Origin: JAENWD01 sp963837165
GTDB lineage: Bacteria > Acidobacteriota > Vicinamibacteria > Vicinamibacterales > JAENWD01
Assembly: GCA_963837165.1 (NCBI GenBank)
Contig: CAWIMD010000003.1
Span: 1 to 64,000 of the forward strand
Direction of reading: 5' to 3'
DNA: 64,000 nt
The position numbers were made by a program, and so were the translations under genes. The stretch's first letter is position 1; every line of letters begins with the position of its first letter. Shown piece by piece: positions 17,056 to 25,538 of this stretch. The notes beneath the pieces are model-generated. The model saw only the letters and a program-made list of their open reading frames with translations. It did not search any database and had not been told where the DNA came from.

Positions 17056-18051
17056 ATGAGGTCCATGATGAGGTCCATGCTACTCACCGCCACGCTCGTC
17101 GCCCTAGGCTTTGTGCCGCTGTCTGCACAGCAGTACACAACCAGCGCCCAGGCCTCCTGCACGCAGGTCGGGACGAACAACTACGACACGATCACCGCCT
17201 GGTCGAAGACCAACGCGTACACCGATCTGGCGAACAACTACTACTCGGCCCGGATCGAGTCGAACGGGCTCGGGGAAATGCAGTCGTGCGCGAACGGCAC
17301 CTGGGCGGACAACCTCACGAGCTGCTACACCTACCGCGACACGGTGACCGGCACCTCGATCACCGCGACAGGCACCCTCTACACCGGCTACGTCGGCCAG
17401 CTCACGCTCAAGCGCAGCAACTTCGCGGCGTGCGTGGTGACTTACTCCTACCTCAACCCGGAGGGCTACTGCGCGACGCTCGTCAGTCATGCGCCGCTCA
17501 CGGTCAATTGCCCGGTGGTTCAGGCATGCAACGGGCAGGGCGGACCGGGATGTGGCGGGTCCCCCATCATCATCCCGACAGGTCCATCGAAGGACGTGCG
17601 TCTCACGGATGCGGCGAGTGGTGTGGACTTCGACCTCGACGCCGATGGCGTCAAGGAGCGCGTCGCGTGGACGGTGGACGGCGAGGCGGCCTTTCTGGCG
17701 ATGGACCGGAACGGGAACGGGACGATCGATGACGGCTCCGAGCTGTTCGGGGATCACACCGTGGAGGGACTCGACAACGGGTTTTCCGCCCTCGCGGCCC
17801 TCGTCGGGGGGAACGATGAGGGATGGGCCACGGACCTGTCGCACTTGCTCTTGTGGCACGACTACAACCACGACGGCGTGAGTCAGCCGGGTGAGTTGGA
17901 GCCCGCGGCCAACCTCCTGACCGCCGTGTCGGTGTACGCGAAGCGTGTCGGGAAGCGGGACCCGAACGGCAACCTGTATCGGGTGCAGGGCTGGGCCACC
18001 ACCGGGACGGGGCGAATCCCCGTCTACGACGTGTTCCTCGCAAAGCAGTAG
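17056..18051 (+). CDS. Secreted EF-hand-like calcium-loop protein A (331 aa)
   Basis: AAGGAAGG at 17043-17050 sets the ATG at 17056, followed by a signal peptide (SMLLTATLVALGFVPLSAQ). Residues ~25-170 are a cysteine-containing beta-like domain with no match I know. The C-terminal ~160 residues carry three acidic loops: DLDADGVKERVAW, DRNGNGTIDDGSELFGD and DYNHDGVSQPGELEP. These are the DxDxDG-type loops seen in RTX-associated and dockerin-like proteins, where they bind calcium. The protein ends VYDVFLAKQ, nearly identical to its paralogue at 19059. Likely secreted or surface-bound; function unknown. Confidence 0.85.
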   Translation: MRSMMRSMLLTATLVALGFVPLSAQQYTTSAQASCTQVGTNNYDTITAWSKTNAYTDLANNYYSARIESNGLGEMQSCANGTWADNLTSCYTYRDTVTGTSITATGTLYTGYVGQLTLKRSNFAACVVTYSYLNPEGYCATLVSHAPLTVNCPVVQACNGQGGPGCGGSPIIIPTGPSKDVRLTDAASGVDFDLDADGVKERVAWTVDGEAAFLAMDRNGNGTIDDGSELFGDHTVEGLDNGFSALAALVGGNDEGWATDLSHLLLWHDYNHDGVSQPGELEPAANLLTAVSVYAKRVGKRDPNGNLYRVQGWATTGTGRIPVYDVFLAKQ

Positions 18052-18075
18052 GCTCGACCCAGGGGGCGCTCCCGC

Positions 18076-18136
18076 ACAGATCCCCAGCCCCCCAGATCCC
18101 CAGCCCCCTAGATCCCCAGCCCCTAAATCCCAGCCC
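18076..18136. repeat. Inverted counterpart of the 9-bp array (AGATCCCCAGCCCC units)
   Basis: Four units of AGATCCCCAGCCCC-type sequence, with a final degenerate AAATCCCAGCCCC, lie between the EF-hand-like gene and the PPIase fragment. They are the reverse complement in character of the array at 16188. Confidence 0.8.
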
Positions 18137-18300
18137 CTATCCGGTGACCGCCTGGAGCACGTCCTGGTTGACCTCGATCTTCATCCGGTTCCGCGCCTTG
18201 ACCATGTAGGCGCTGTAGAACCGGCCGCGCCGGTCGTTCTCGAGCTCCTGCCGCAGGCTCGCCGCGGCCGCGGCTTCCTCTTCGGGCTTGACCGCGGGGT
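18137..18300 (-). pseudogene. SurA/PpiD-type peptidyl-prolyl isomerase, C-terminal fragment
   Basis: The minus-strand frame ending at 18137 reads SLRQELENDRRGRFYSAYM then VKARNRMKIEVNQDVLQAV, which fits the extreme C-terminus of periplasmic parvulin-type isomerases (SurA/PpiD group). Only ~54 residues remain; the rest is replaced by repeat copy 2 at 18301, so the gene has lost its 5' side at the repeat's left edge. Identification rests on a short region. Confidence 0.5.
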
Positions 18301-18385
18301 GCTGTACTGGCGGCAGGCCGGGGCCGCATAACGAGCATTCCGTCAACCAAGGGCCCCGAAAACCCCGTTAATGGTTCCTATCCTC
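18301..18385 (+). repeat. Right-end repeat copy 2 (core form)
   Basis: This is the 85-bp core from GCTGTACTGGCGGCAGGC to TGGTTCCTATCCTC. It differs from the others by ACGAGC in place of ACGGGC. Its left edge is fused to the PPIase fragment; its right edge abuts an unidentified ORF region. Confidence 0.92.
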
Positions 18386-18472
18386 CCGAGCCAGAACTCC
18401 CTAAGCTGCTGATTCTGATCTACTTGCGTCTGTCGCCAGCTTCTCGCGCCAGCCGGCTGGTCGGAACTCGAC

Positions 18473-18974
18473 GTGGAGCTCGAGGGCCCATCGGTCTGGC
18501 TCAAGATCCCGAATCGTGACGCGAAGCTCCCTGGCGCGGTCCAGCGCTTCGACCGTCGGAACCTCAAGAAGCTCGCCGAACGCGTGGTCAAGGCGTTCGA
18601 GCAGCTGGAGTCGCGCGAGGAAGAGCAGCGGCGCATCGATGCCGAGCTTGCATCGGAGTTCAAGCCGGGTGACCGCGTCTACTACCTCACGGACGACGGC
18701 GAGGCGCGCACCGGCACGGTCCTGAGCCGTGAACATGGCGCGAAGCCGAATCGCGAAGCAGTTCTCGGAAGACTCCTTCGTGCTCGAAGCTCTCGGCAGC
18801 CCGGTGGATCATGTGCTCACCAATTACGCCGACCAGAACCCCGTGTGGATTCGCTTCGACGAGCCGACGCCGAAGGCGAAGCGGTTCGCGGCGGCCATGG
18901 GGAAGGCGACGGGTCGCCGCGTCGACGTGCGGATCCGCTGGATGCCGGCGGCCAGGATGCGTCGGATCGCGTAA
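18473..18974 (+). CDS. Unknown small protein(s), possibly one gene with a frameshift near 18725
   Basis: From 18473 (GTG) the frame reads VWLKIPNRDAKLPGAVQRF, a charged helix (LAERVVKAFEQLESREEEQ) and GDRVYYLTDDGEARTGTVL, an SH3/KOW-like strand pair. After ~18735 that frame becomes arginine/glycine-rich, while a second frame (GTG 18729 or ATG 18735) gives a sensible ~80-residue protein with SEDSFVLEALGSPVDHVL and RFDEPTPKAKRFAAAMGKA, ending at 18974. This is either one frameshifted protein or two overlapping genes. Family unknown. The 5' side may be clipped by repeat copy 2. Confidence 0.45.
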
Positions 18975-19058
18975 CCGGCGACAGGGGAGACGGCCTGGCG
19001 GGGGGGTTGTTCTGATTCGACCGCCAGGTCGTTCATCTCAGAGAGGAGAGAGAATAGA

Positions 19059-20072
19059 ATGAGAAAGATGGTCGCTCTGTTTACGGCCGTGGTCGGAATC
19101 GGGATCGGATTCTGTCCGCCCGCTGCGGGCCAGCCTGCCTATCGGGACGACTTCAAGTTGGACTGGTATGGGTCGTGCGCGCAGGATGGGACCAACGCGC
19201 AGAATCGAATCTACGCCACGTCACTCACGCAGGAATATCAGGGGTTCGGCACAAACAACGGTGTGACGATCGGTGCGGACATCGTAACTACCGGAGGGCG
19301 GAACTTCGTGCCCAGCACTTGCACCGAATTCCCGGCGGGTTCCCACACGTGTGGGGCCGACGAGGTGCTGGAGGGAGACAGGCTCGCTGTCGCTTATGGT
19401 CAGGTTGTGGCAGCGGAAGTCGGTGACATCGTGTTCGAGGATGACCACACGGTCGCGTTGCAATACTTCGCCGGGTTCTCACCCGGCAGTCACCACTTCA
19501 CCATCTACTGCCCGCAGTGGTCTTCATGCACAGGGGGTCATGGAACAGGCTGCGGCTCTTCCCCCATCGTTATTCCGCTTGGCCCGAGCAAGGACATTCG
19601 CTTCTCGACGCCCGCCGGGGGTGTGCAGTTCGACATCGACGCGGACGGGGAGAAGGATCAGGTCGCGTGGCCCGACTTCCCGCAGTCGGCCGCCTTCCTG
19701 GCCTACGACAAGAACGGGAACGGGAAGATCGATGACGGCTCCGAGCTGTTCGGGGATCACACCATCCCATCGGTGAACGTCGGGTTCACGGCCCTCGCGA
19801 TGGTCGTAGGGAATCGGGATGGGGCAGTGAGTGTGGCGGATGCTGGATTCGCACAGCTCCTGCTCTGGACCGATCTCAATCGGGACGGAATCAGTCAGCC
19901 CGATGAACTCCAGCCCGCCTCCAACTACCTCGTGAAGATCCTCACTTTCGCTAAGTGGGTTGGGAAGCGGGACGAGAATGGCAACGAATACCGCTTCCAG
20001 GGCGGGGCCTACTTCCGCGACAACCCGCACGCCAAGGTGCCGATCTACGACGTGTTCCTGGTAAAGCAGTAA
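19059..20072 (+). CDS. Secreted EF-hand-like calcium-loop protein B, paralogue of A (337 aa)
   Basis: GAGAGGAGAG upstream supports the ATG at 19059. The signal peptide is MVALFTAVVGIGIGFCPPA (residues 4-22). The N-terminal domain (~25-165) has cysteines but is not alignable by eye with protein A. The C-terminal half is strongly conserved with A: DIDADGEKDQVAW, DKNGNGKIDDGSELFGD, DLNRDGISQPDELQP, WVGKRDENGNEYRFQGG and the VYDVFLVKQ end. The SPIVIPLGPSKDIR hinge before the first loop matches SPIIIPTGPSKDVR in A. A strong terminator follows. Function unknown. Confidence 0.85.
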   Translation: MRKMVALFTAVVGIGIGFCPPAAGQPAYRDDFKLDWYGSCAQDGTNAQNRIYATSLTQEYQGFGTNNGVTIGADIVTTGGRNFVPSTCTEFPAGSHTCGADEVLEGDRLAVAYGQVVAAEVGDIVFEDDHTVALQYFAGFSPGSHHFTIYCPQWSSCTGGHGTGCGSSPIVIPLGPSKDIRFSTPAGGVQFDIDADGEKDQVAWPDFPQSAAFLAYDKNGNGKIDDGSELFGDHTIPSVNVGFTALAMVVGNRDGAVSVADAGFAQLLLWTDLNRDGISQPDELQPASNYLVKILTFAKWVGKRDENGNEYRFQGGAYFRDNPHAKVPIYDVFLVKQ

Positions 20073-20119
20073 GTCCGGCCTTCGCCGGCCAGTCCTGCAG
20101 CTGACCAGGCGAACCAGAG

Positions 20120-20159
20120 GGGCCCACGGGCAGATCGAGCCTGTGGGCCCTTCGTTTTT
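20120..20159 (+). terminator. Rho-independent terminator after EF-hand-like protein B
   Basis: GGGCCCACGGG pairs with CCTGTGGGCCC (11 bp, one mismatch) around a 9-base loop, followed by TTCGTTTTTG. It lies 48 bp after the stop. Confidence 0.85.
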
Positions 20160-20226
20160 GTACGCCAGCCGGTACGCCAGCCATGCGTTGGATGGTGCCG
20201 GATTTTATTGGACTTTTCGAGACCTA

Positions 20227-21544
20227 GGGCTCGCGCAAGAATTAGTACTCCAAGTCAGTGCCGCGGCGCGATGGTGTAATTCCAGTCGCCGTGAAACGCG
20301 TGTGGCGTGATCCGCAGGCGCGCGAAGACCTCGTCGGGCACCTGCACGGCTGGCTCGTAGCGGCGCGTATCGAGGGCTGCTTTCACCCGTAAGCCGGTCC
20401 GAGTGGTCGTCGCGGCGATTAGATTGACGACCGCTTGATGGCTGACCAGAGGTTTCCCACGCCAGTTCTGCGAGATGAAGCTAAAGAGGCGATGTTCGAT
20501 CTTGTTCCATTTGCTAGTGCCGGGCGGAACGTGACAGATCGACAGCGTCAGATCGAAGTCGTCGGCCACACGCTGAAGCGCCCACTTCCAGAGCCGCGAT
20601 CGCGGGCCGTTGCTGCCCCCGCCATCGGCCGTGATCACGAGGCGGCGGGCGCGTGGAAACCGATGCCGGCCCATCCGGGTCCACCACAGGCGAATGGCAT
20701 TGGCGGCAAATTCCGCGGTGTCGTGGTCAAGGCCGACGCTCACCCAGCCTTCGTTGTGGGCGAGGTCGTAGACCCCATAGGGGATCGCCTTGCCGAGCGT
20801 CGGGTCGAGAAAGTCATGCACGCGGACCGGCAGGGGCCGGCCCTGGGGCCGCCATTCGCGCCCGCCGTTCTTGAAATCGCCGACCAGCTCCTTCTTCTTC
20901 GTATCGACGGAGATGGCCGGCTGCCGGTCCCGATGGCACGCCGTGATCAAGCCGGCGAGGTACCGAAACTGGGCGTCGCGATCCGGATGCCCGGCGCCTT
21001 CGCGCGTTTTCCGGTTGGCCTGCAGACTGTAGCCCGCCTCCTTGAGCAGGGTGGCGACCGTGCGGGGGCTCACCGGATGGTGTTGGCGCGTGAGTGCATC
21101 GGCCAACTGGGCCGTGCTCTTACAGGTCCAGCGCAACGGCGACTCCGGATCGCCGCGCGTCATCGGGTCGATCAGCGCCAACAGGGCGGTGAGCAGAGCG
21201 GGGTCGCTCGTCGTCAGTCGTCGCCGCCCGCCGCCCGCGCCACGGATCCGGTGGGCGGCCGTCGCGCGTTGTCGTCGGGACGCCCGCAGATCGCGCAAGC
21301 CGGCATGGATGGTCGACCGCGCCAATCCCGTCGCGCGCGCCACCACGCTCACGCCGCCATAGCCGACCTCCCGGGCCTCCGCTGCCGCCCACTGCCGCCG
21401 GCGTCGCTCATCCAATTCCGGCGCGACGACGCGATACTTGCGCCGAATCCGCGCGACCGCTGGCGGCTCTCGCACGCCACCGTTATGCCACAAGCGCGCC
21501 GCGAGTACAAGGACTACTTGTAGGAGTTATTTCTGCGCGAGCTC
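20227..21544 (-). mobile_element. ISAzo13-family insertion sequence (1318 bp)
   Basis: The terminal inverted repeats are GGGCTCGCGCAAGAATTAGT on the left and GAGCTCGCGCAGAAATAACT read inward from the right. They bracket a single transposase gene. A clear target duplication is not visible. The transposase frame is intact, so the element may be active. Confidence 0.8.
20255..21493 (-). CDS. ISAzo13-family transposase (412 aa)
   Basis: The N-terminal helix-turn-helix region contains GYGGVSVVARATGLARSTIH. The DDE core follows with AISVDTKKKELVGDFKNGGR, VITADGGGSNGPRSRLWKW and a glutamate in NKIEHRLFSFISQNWRGKPL, the typical order for this family, which has the D-D-E residues in these three blocks. 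Length ~410 is normal and no frameshift is seen. It fills the element with ~28 bp to the right end of the gene and ~51 bp on the other side. Confidence 0.9.
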   Translation of the reverse strand: MWHNGGVREPPAVARIRRKYRVVAPELDERRRRQWAAAEAREVGYGGVSVVARATGLARSTIHAGLRDLRASRRQRATAAHRIRGAGGGRRRLTTSDPALLTALLALIDPMTRGDPESPLRWTCKSTAQLADALTRQHHPVSPRTVATLLKEAGYSLQANRKTREGAGHPDRDAQFRYLAGLITACHRDRQPAISVDTKKKELVGDFKNGGREWRPQGRPLPVRVHDFLDPTLGKAIPYGVYDLAHNEGWVSVGLDHDTAEFAANAIRLWWTRMGRHRFPRARRLVITADGGGSNGPRSRLWKWALQRVADDFDLTLSICHVPPGTSKWNKIEHRLFSFISQNWRGKPLVSHQAVVNLIAATTTRTGLRVKAALDTRRYEPAVQVPDEVFARLRITPHAFHGDWNYTIAPRH

Positions 21545-21832
21545 TTAGTTCAAAATTGCACAGGCAGGCGCGCCGGTTGACACTGATTGACACGGGAGGG
21601 GCGACACCGCACCACGAGGACACTCGGTCTGACGGACCCACGAACGAAAACACTCAACAAGACACGGTCAGAACGCCAACGGCGGCGACTCGCGCGCGAC
21701 TGTTAACCGGAGGGTTGCTGGTACGAGTCCAGCCCTCATGCTGTCCTCAGGCATCGCCCGACTCGCTCCGCTCGTCGTGCTTGGCACGAATCCAGCCTTC
21801 AAGCGGGGATTTCCATTCGGCGAGCCGCGAGA
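21545..21832. other. Gene-free stretch between ISAzo13 and the reductase gene
   Basis: I see no convincing coding frame here. It holds a tRNA-like 3' half (separate entry) and low-complexity flanks. Confidence 0.5.
21695..21748 (+). other. tRNA-Asn-like 3' half, degenerate
   Basis: CTGTTAA (an anticodon loop with GTT) is followed at exact tRNA spacing by five bases, GGGTT, and a T-arm GCTGG-TACGAGT-CCAGC plus seven acceptor-like bases. There is no matching 5' half, the anticodon stem does not pair, T55 is replaced by A and no CCA follows. It looks like a decayed half-site rather than a working gene. Confidence 0.35.
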
Positions 21833-22363
21833 TCAAGCAGGAACGTAGGCCAACCTGATCACATCCTCGCCAATCCGATCACTAGCCATGAGGCGGAGCG
21901 GCGGCCGGGGCCCGGCGAAATATGGCTTGCCGTGACCAAGCACGACGGGGTGCAGGTAGATTCGATACTCATCGATCAGACCAAGGTCGGTCAGGCTTTT
22001 CGCCAGGTCCGGTCCGGCAACTTCGATCTCCCCATCGCGCTCGGCTTTCAGCGCACGGATCGCACCCTCGAGGTCATCCTCAACAAGCCTGGCATTGGGG
22101 CCGACCGACTTCAACGAGCGCGAGGCGACCCATTTCGGCTGGTTCCGCCACGCCGCCGCGAAGGCGCGCTCCTGTGCATCCCATTCAAGATGATCGTCGT
22201 CCCAGTAACGCATGACCTCATACATGTGACGACCGTAGACACTGCCCGCCAGCCCCTGAGCCTCCACGACGAAGTGGCGGAACAGCGTGGGGCTTGGCGC
22301 AAACGCCATATGGTCGACGTAGCCGTCCAGCGACTGGTTCATTCCGAACACCAGCCTGGCCAT
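21833..22363 (-). CDS. Dihydrofolate reductase-like / RibD C-terminal family protein (176 aa)
   Basis: AGGAGG six bases upstream fixes the ATG at 22363, giving MARLVFGMNQSLDGYVDH. The RibD C-terminal/DHFR-like fold is supported by this start, VYGRHMYEVMRYWD, the LEGAIRALKAERDGEIEVAG strand-helix, and EYRIYLHPVVLGHGKPYF near the end. Family members use NAD(P)H; most small ones have no assigned substrate. Length is typical. It stands alone, convergent to nothing, ~80 bp from the lactonase-like gene. Confidence 0.85.
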   Translation of the reverse strand: MARLVFGMNQSLDGYVDHMAFAPSPTLFRHFVVEAQGLAGSVYGRHMYEVMRYWDDDHLEWDAQERAFAAAWRNQPKWVASRSLKSVGPNARLVEDDLEGAIRALKAERDGEIEVAGPDLAKSLTDLGLIDEYRIYLHPVVLGHGKPYFAGPRPPLRLMASDRIGEDVIRLAYVPA

Positions 22364-22440
22364 GCCACCTCCTTTCCTGACGCGGCGCATCCGCGCGTTT
22401 CGTTCCTGGTAGATTGCAACGGGTGACTGGCGATGAACCG

Positions 22441-23313
22441 CTATCCTTTCAGTGATGAGGCTGTAGAGAACTGGCGCGCCGTCGGCTCGACGTCATCAAC
22501 CAGGCGGCGGCTTGCAAGACGCGCCGCGGATTCTGCATCGTGTGTCGGCAGGTACACTGTCGGATGATCCCTGGCGAGCCGCCTGATCGCGCGGAGCGTC
22601 GCGCCGGCCATGTTGTCATCGGCGCTGACGCCGTCTATCCGGCCGGCGAGCATACGGGGTTCATCGTACGACGTGTCGCCAGCCAGAAAATACGTCGTCC
22701 CGTGATCGACCGCAACCACGGAAATGTGATCGGCCGTATGCCCGGGCGTGCCCACCGCGACCACGTCCCCCGACTGGGTCAAAGGCGTGCTGGCTTCGAA
22801 GGGCCCGAAGGCGTGGGTGGAAAGATCGAGCGGGACGGGATCGAACCACGACGGCCAGCGATGGGGCAGGTAGCCGCGCACCCGGCCAATCCATCCACGT
22901 GCCGTCCGGAGTTCTCCTCGCGACACGAGAATCCTGGTCTGCGGGAAGTGCGCGAGGCCCCCGTCATGGTCGGCGTGCAGGTGGGTGAGCGCGACGCATT
23001 TCACATCGCGCGGCCCAATGCCAAGGGCGCGTAGCTGCGGACCGATCTCCTCATCAGGCTCGATCCGAAATGCGACTTCCCATCGCATGTAGGGATGCAG
23101 AGACGTGCGGCTCTCACGCAGGTGGGTCCCCTGGCCCGTATCGACCACGATCACACCTTCCGGATGGTCGATGACCCAGGCATACGTGGGAAGCCATTCG
23201 GTCCAGTGTCGGTCGGAGAATGCCGCGAGCCGTCGCCGCAGTCCACGCCCTCGTCCTTCGACCTGCGCGGTCTTGATCCGGACCGAGCCGGCCTGAATCG
23301 CGTGGAGTGTCAC
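22441..23313 (-). CDS. Metallo-beta-lactamase fold hydrolase, AHL-lactonase-like (290 aa)
   Basis: The metal-binding motif THLHADHDGG lies at ~110-119, with later ligands in VGTPGHTADH (~207-216), FLAGDTSYDE (~230) and a C-terminal YLPTHD histidine. This order, and the long N-terminal part with VIDHPEGVIVVDTG, fits the N-acyl-homoserine-lactonase branch, though other lactones are possible. The GTG start at 23313 overlaps the stop of the upstream alpha/beta hydrolase (GTGA), so the two are coupled. Quorum quenching is an inference only. Confidence 0.8.
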   Translation of the reverse strand: MTLHAIQAGSVRIKTAQVEGRGRGLRRRLAAFSDRHWTEWLPTYAWVIDHPEGVIVVDTGQGTHLRESRTSLHPYMRWEVAFRIEPDEEIGPQLRALGIGPRDVKCVALTHLHADHDGGLAHFPQTRILVSRGELRTARGWIGRVRGYLPHRWPSWFDPVPLDLSTHAFGPFEASTPLTQSGDVVAVGTPGHTADHISVVAVDHGTTYFLAGDTSYDEPRMLAGRIDGVSADDNMAGATLRAIRRLARDHPTVYLPTHDAESAARLASRRLVDDVEPTARQFSTASSLKG

Positions 23314-24252
23314 GCGTTCTCCAGGACCGATCGCACGATTTGCGGCTGGTCGAAGTGCACCATGTGGCCGGCGTCGGGCACACGGCGCAGCGTACTGTTC
23401 GGGGGTGACAGTGCCGCCGGCAATTTCGTCACCGCGGAGACCCGGGTCAGGGCGTCTTTCTCACCAAACATGTAGTGAACCGGAACCGTCAGGCGTGGCG
23501 GACGGGTAAAGAAATCCAGCGCGGCCATCTCGGGCAGGAGCTTGCGCAGGACGGAGTTCATGTTGCGCAGAGCCCTCACGGCGCCAGATAGGCCGTAGGT
23601 CCGAATCAAGCCGAACAGCAGTTCCCGTAGCAGCCCGTTGAAGCGCTTCCTGCGCTCGATTGTGCCGAGATCCATCAAGAGACGGGCGCGGCGTTGGAAT
23701 TCGGCGAGGTCCAGGGTACGGTGGAGCGCCAAGCTCCGTGACTCTTCGGACTACCGAACGGCGGCCGGCGCGAAGCGCCAGCTCTTGGAGAAAGGCGTGG
23801 GCCGCGGCATCGTTGACGGCCGTCTGTAGGTCTGGAGAGATGCCGACGATCGACGTCACGCGGTCAGACTCATTCTCGACGGCTTGAAGGGTGACCGTTG
23901 CGCCCCAGGAAATGCCGAGCACCACGACGCGTTGCCCGGTCTCGGCGTGCAGCCATCGCAGCACCGTCCGCAGATCAACGACCTGCTGTGACAGGGACAC
24001 GCTGTCCGCGTCCCGCTGTGGCGCGTTGCCGCATCCCCGCTGCTCCCAGTACGCGACGAGAAAATCATTTTCGAGATTCAGGAGTCGCTGGAACTTCGCG
24101 ACCTCATGCAGCAGCGGCAAGCCCGGGCCGCCCTGTACGATCAACAGCGGCCGGCGCCCGGTGCGTGCGGCGCAGAGACGAACATGCTGGCGTGAGCCGT
24201 TGACATCCAGCGTGATGGTCTTGTCGATTGCGAGCGGCGCTCCAGGCGTCAT
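23310..24252 (-). CDS. Alpha/beta hydrolase (proline iminopeptidase-like), one frameshift
   Basis: GGAG upstream favours the ATG at 24252. LLIVQGGPGLPLLHE carries the GGPG oxyanion motif, AYWEQRGCGNAPQ is typical of prolyl aminopeptidase-like hydrolases, and VVLGISWGATVTL holds the nucleophile serine. Near 23730 the frame breaks. The next frame continues with VPVHYMFGEKDALTRVSAV, containing the aspartate, and DAGHMVHFDQP, containing the histidine. So the whole triad is present across the indel. The stop overlaps the lactonase-like start. Substrate unknown. Confidence 0.75.
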
Positions 24253-24403
24253 CGTCACTCCAGCTCGTGAATGCGGGTGCCTGGTGCGAGCCCTGCAATT
24301 CCCGGACCAGGACCTGTACCGGTGTGAAAGCGTCCACGCGAGGCTCGCTCAGTTGCAGCTCCAACGCGCGGCCGCTCAGCCTTCGTCCGACGATGGCGCT
24401 GTC

Positions 24404-25051
24404 TTATACGATGCCGAGTTGACGGGCCCGGAGGGCGGCCTGGGTCCGATCGCGGACGTCGAGTTTGGTGAGGATGTTGGTGACGTGGTTCTTGACGGTC
24501 CCTTCGGCCAGGTTCAGGCGATCGGCGATCTCCTTGTTCGAAGCGCCACTGCCGAGCAACGAGACGATTTCACGCTCGCGGGGCGAGAGGGGCAGGACCA
24601 GGGCGTCGGCTTTCGGGCCACCCGACTCCATCAGGCGCGCGAAGGCCGCAACCACGCGGCCGGTCACGGTGCTCTGGAGGAACGATTCGCCTCGCGTGGC
24701 CGCCAGGATCGCCGAGACGAGCGTCTCCGACGACACGTCCTTCAGCAGATAGCCCGCGGCGCCGGCTCTCAGCGCGCCGAACAGGTTCGCATCGTCATCG
24801 AACGTGGTGAGGACCAGCACCGGGATGTCGGGGCAGCGCTGGCGGAGGCGGGCCGTCGCCTGGATGCCGTCAAGCTTCGGCATGCGCAAGTCCATCAGCA
24901 CGACGCTCGGCTGCAGCCGCTCGACGAGGGTAACCGCTTCATCGCCATTGGCGGCTTCGCCGACCACGTCCATGTCGGGCCGCGTGGACAGCAGGGTGCG
25001 GAGCCCCTCTCGAAAGAGCGCCTGATCGTCCGCGATGACAATCCGCGTCAT
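24404..25051 (-). CDS. NarL/FixJ-family response regulator (215 aa)
   Basis: The receiver domain has IVIADDQALFREGL acidic residues, the phospho-acceptor in VVLMDLRMPKLDG, VLTTFDDD and the YLLKDVSS lysine. The LuxR-type helix-turn-helix is LSPREREIVSLLGSGASNKE, continuing with GTVKNHVTNILTKL. The ATG at 25051 overlaps the stop of the histidine kinase gene (ATGA), so it is the second gene of a two-component operon. The kinase is cut by a repeat, so the native promoter is lost and expression is doubtful. Confidence 0.92.
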   Translation of the reverse strand: MTRIVIADDQALFREGLRTLLSTRPDMDVVGEAANGDEAVTLVERLQPSVVLMDLRMPKLDGIQATARLRQRCPDIPVLVLTTFDDDANLFGALRAGAAGYLLKDVSSETLVSAILAATRGESFLQSTVTGRVVAAFARLMESGGPKADALVLPLSPREREIVSLLGSGASNKEIADRLNLAEGTVKNHVTNILTKLDVRDRTQAALRARQLGIV

Positions 25052-25538
25052 GCCGGCAGCTCGACGGAGAGCGTGAAGCCTTCGTTGGGCGCCATGCGGT
25101 AGCTCGCGCATCCCTTCAACTGCTCGGCCCGCTCGCGAATCCCCCGCAGCCCGAAACCGGCCCCCGCCGTCTCCTCGACCGCGCCCCTGCCATCGTCATG
25201 GACGCGGAGCTGCACCAGGGCGTTGTCGCGGAATGCCAGCTCAATCTCGACGTTCCTGGCGTCGGAGTGCTTGCGAACGTTGGTGAGCGCTTCGAGTGTC
25301 GTGCGATGCAGGGCGAGCGCGACCTCGGCGCTGACAGGCCGCGGCGTGCCCGAAATCGTGAGGGCGACCTGGAACCCCTCGTCGCCCGCGGAATCGACGA
25401 GCGACGCGATCTGCTCGGCGATGCCATCGACCTTGCCCTCCTCGCGCAGCGCCTTCACGGACTGGCGGACGGCCGCGAGCCCGTCCCTGGCGAGCGACTG
25501 CGCGCGCGTCACCGCCAGCATGCCCCGTTCCGGGTCGC
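25048..25538 (-). pseudogene. Sensor histidine kinase (HisKA_3 type), C-terminal part, 5' end lost
   Basis: What remains reads LARDGLAAVRQSVKALREEG (end of the dimerisation helix) and then a HATPase_c domain: ALTNVRKHSDARNVEIELAF (N box), RVHDDGRGA (G1) and GFGLRGIRERAEQLKG (G2). The phospho-accepting histidine and all sensor parts are missing because repeat copy 3 begins at 25539. It overlaps the response regulator gene downstream. A partner of NarL-type regulators; signal unknown. Confidence 0.85.

Noticed and set aside
18301..18385. Repeat as sequencing adapter or assembly linker
   Set aside because: Copies have diverged from each other, have different lengths, and one is split by an IS with a proper target duplication, so they are genomic.
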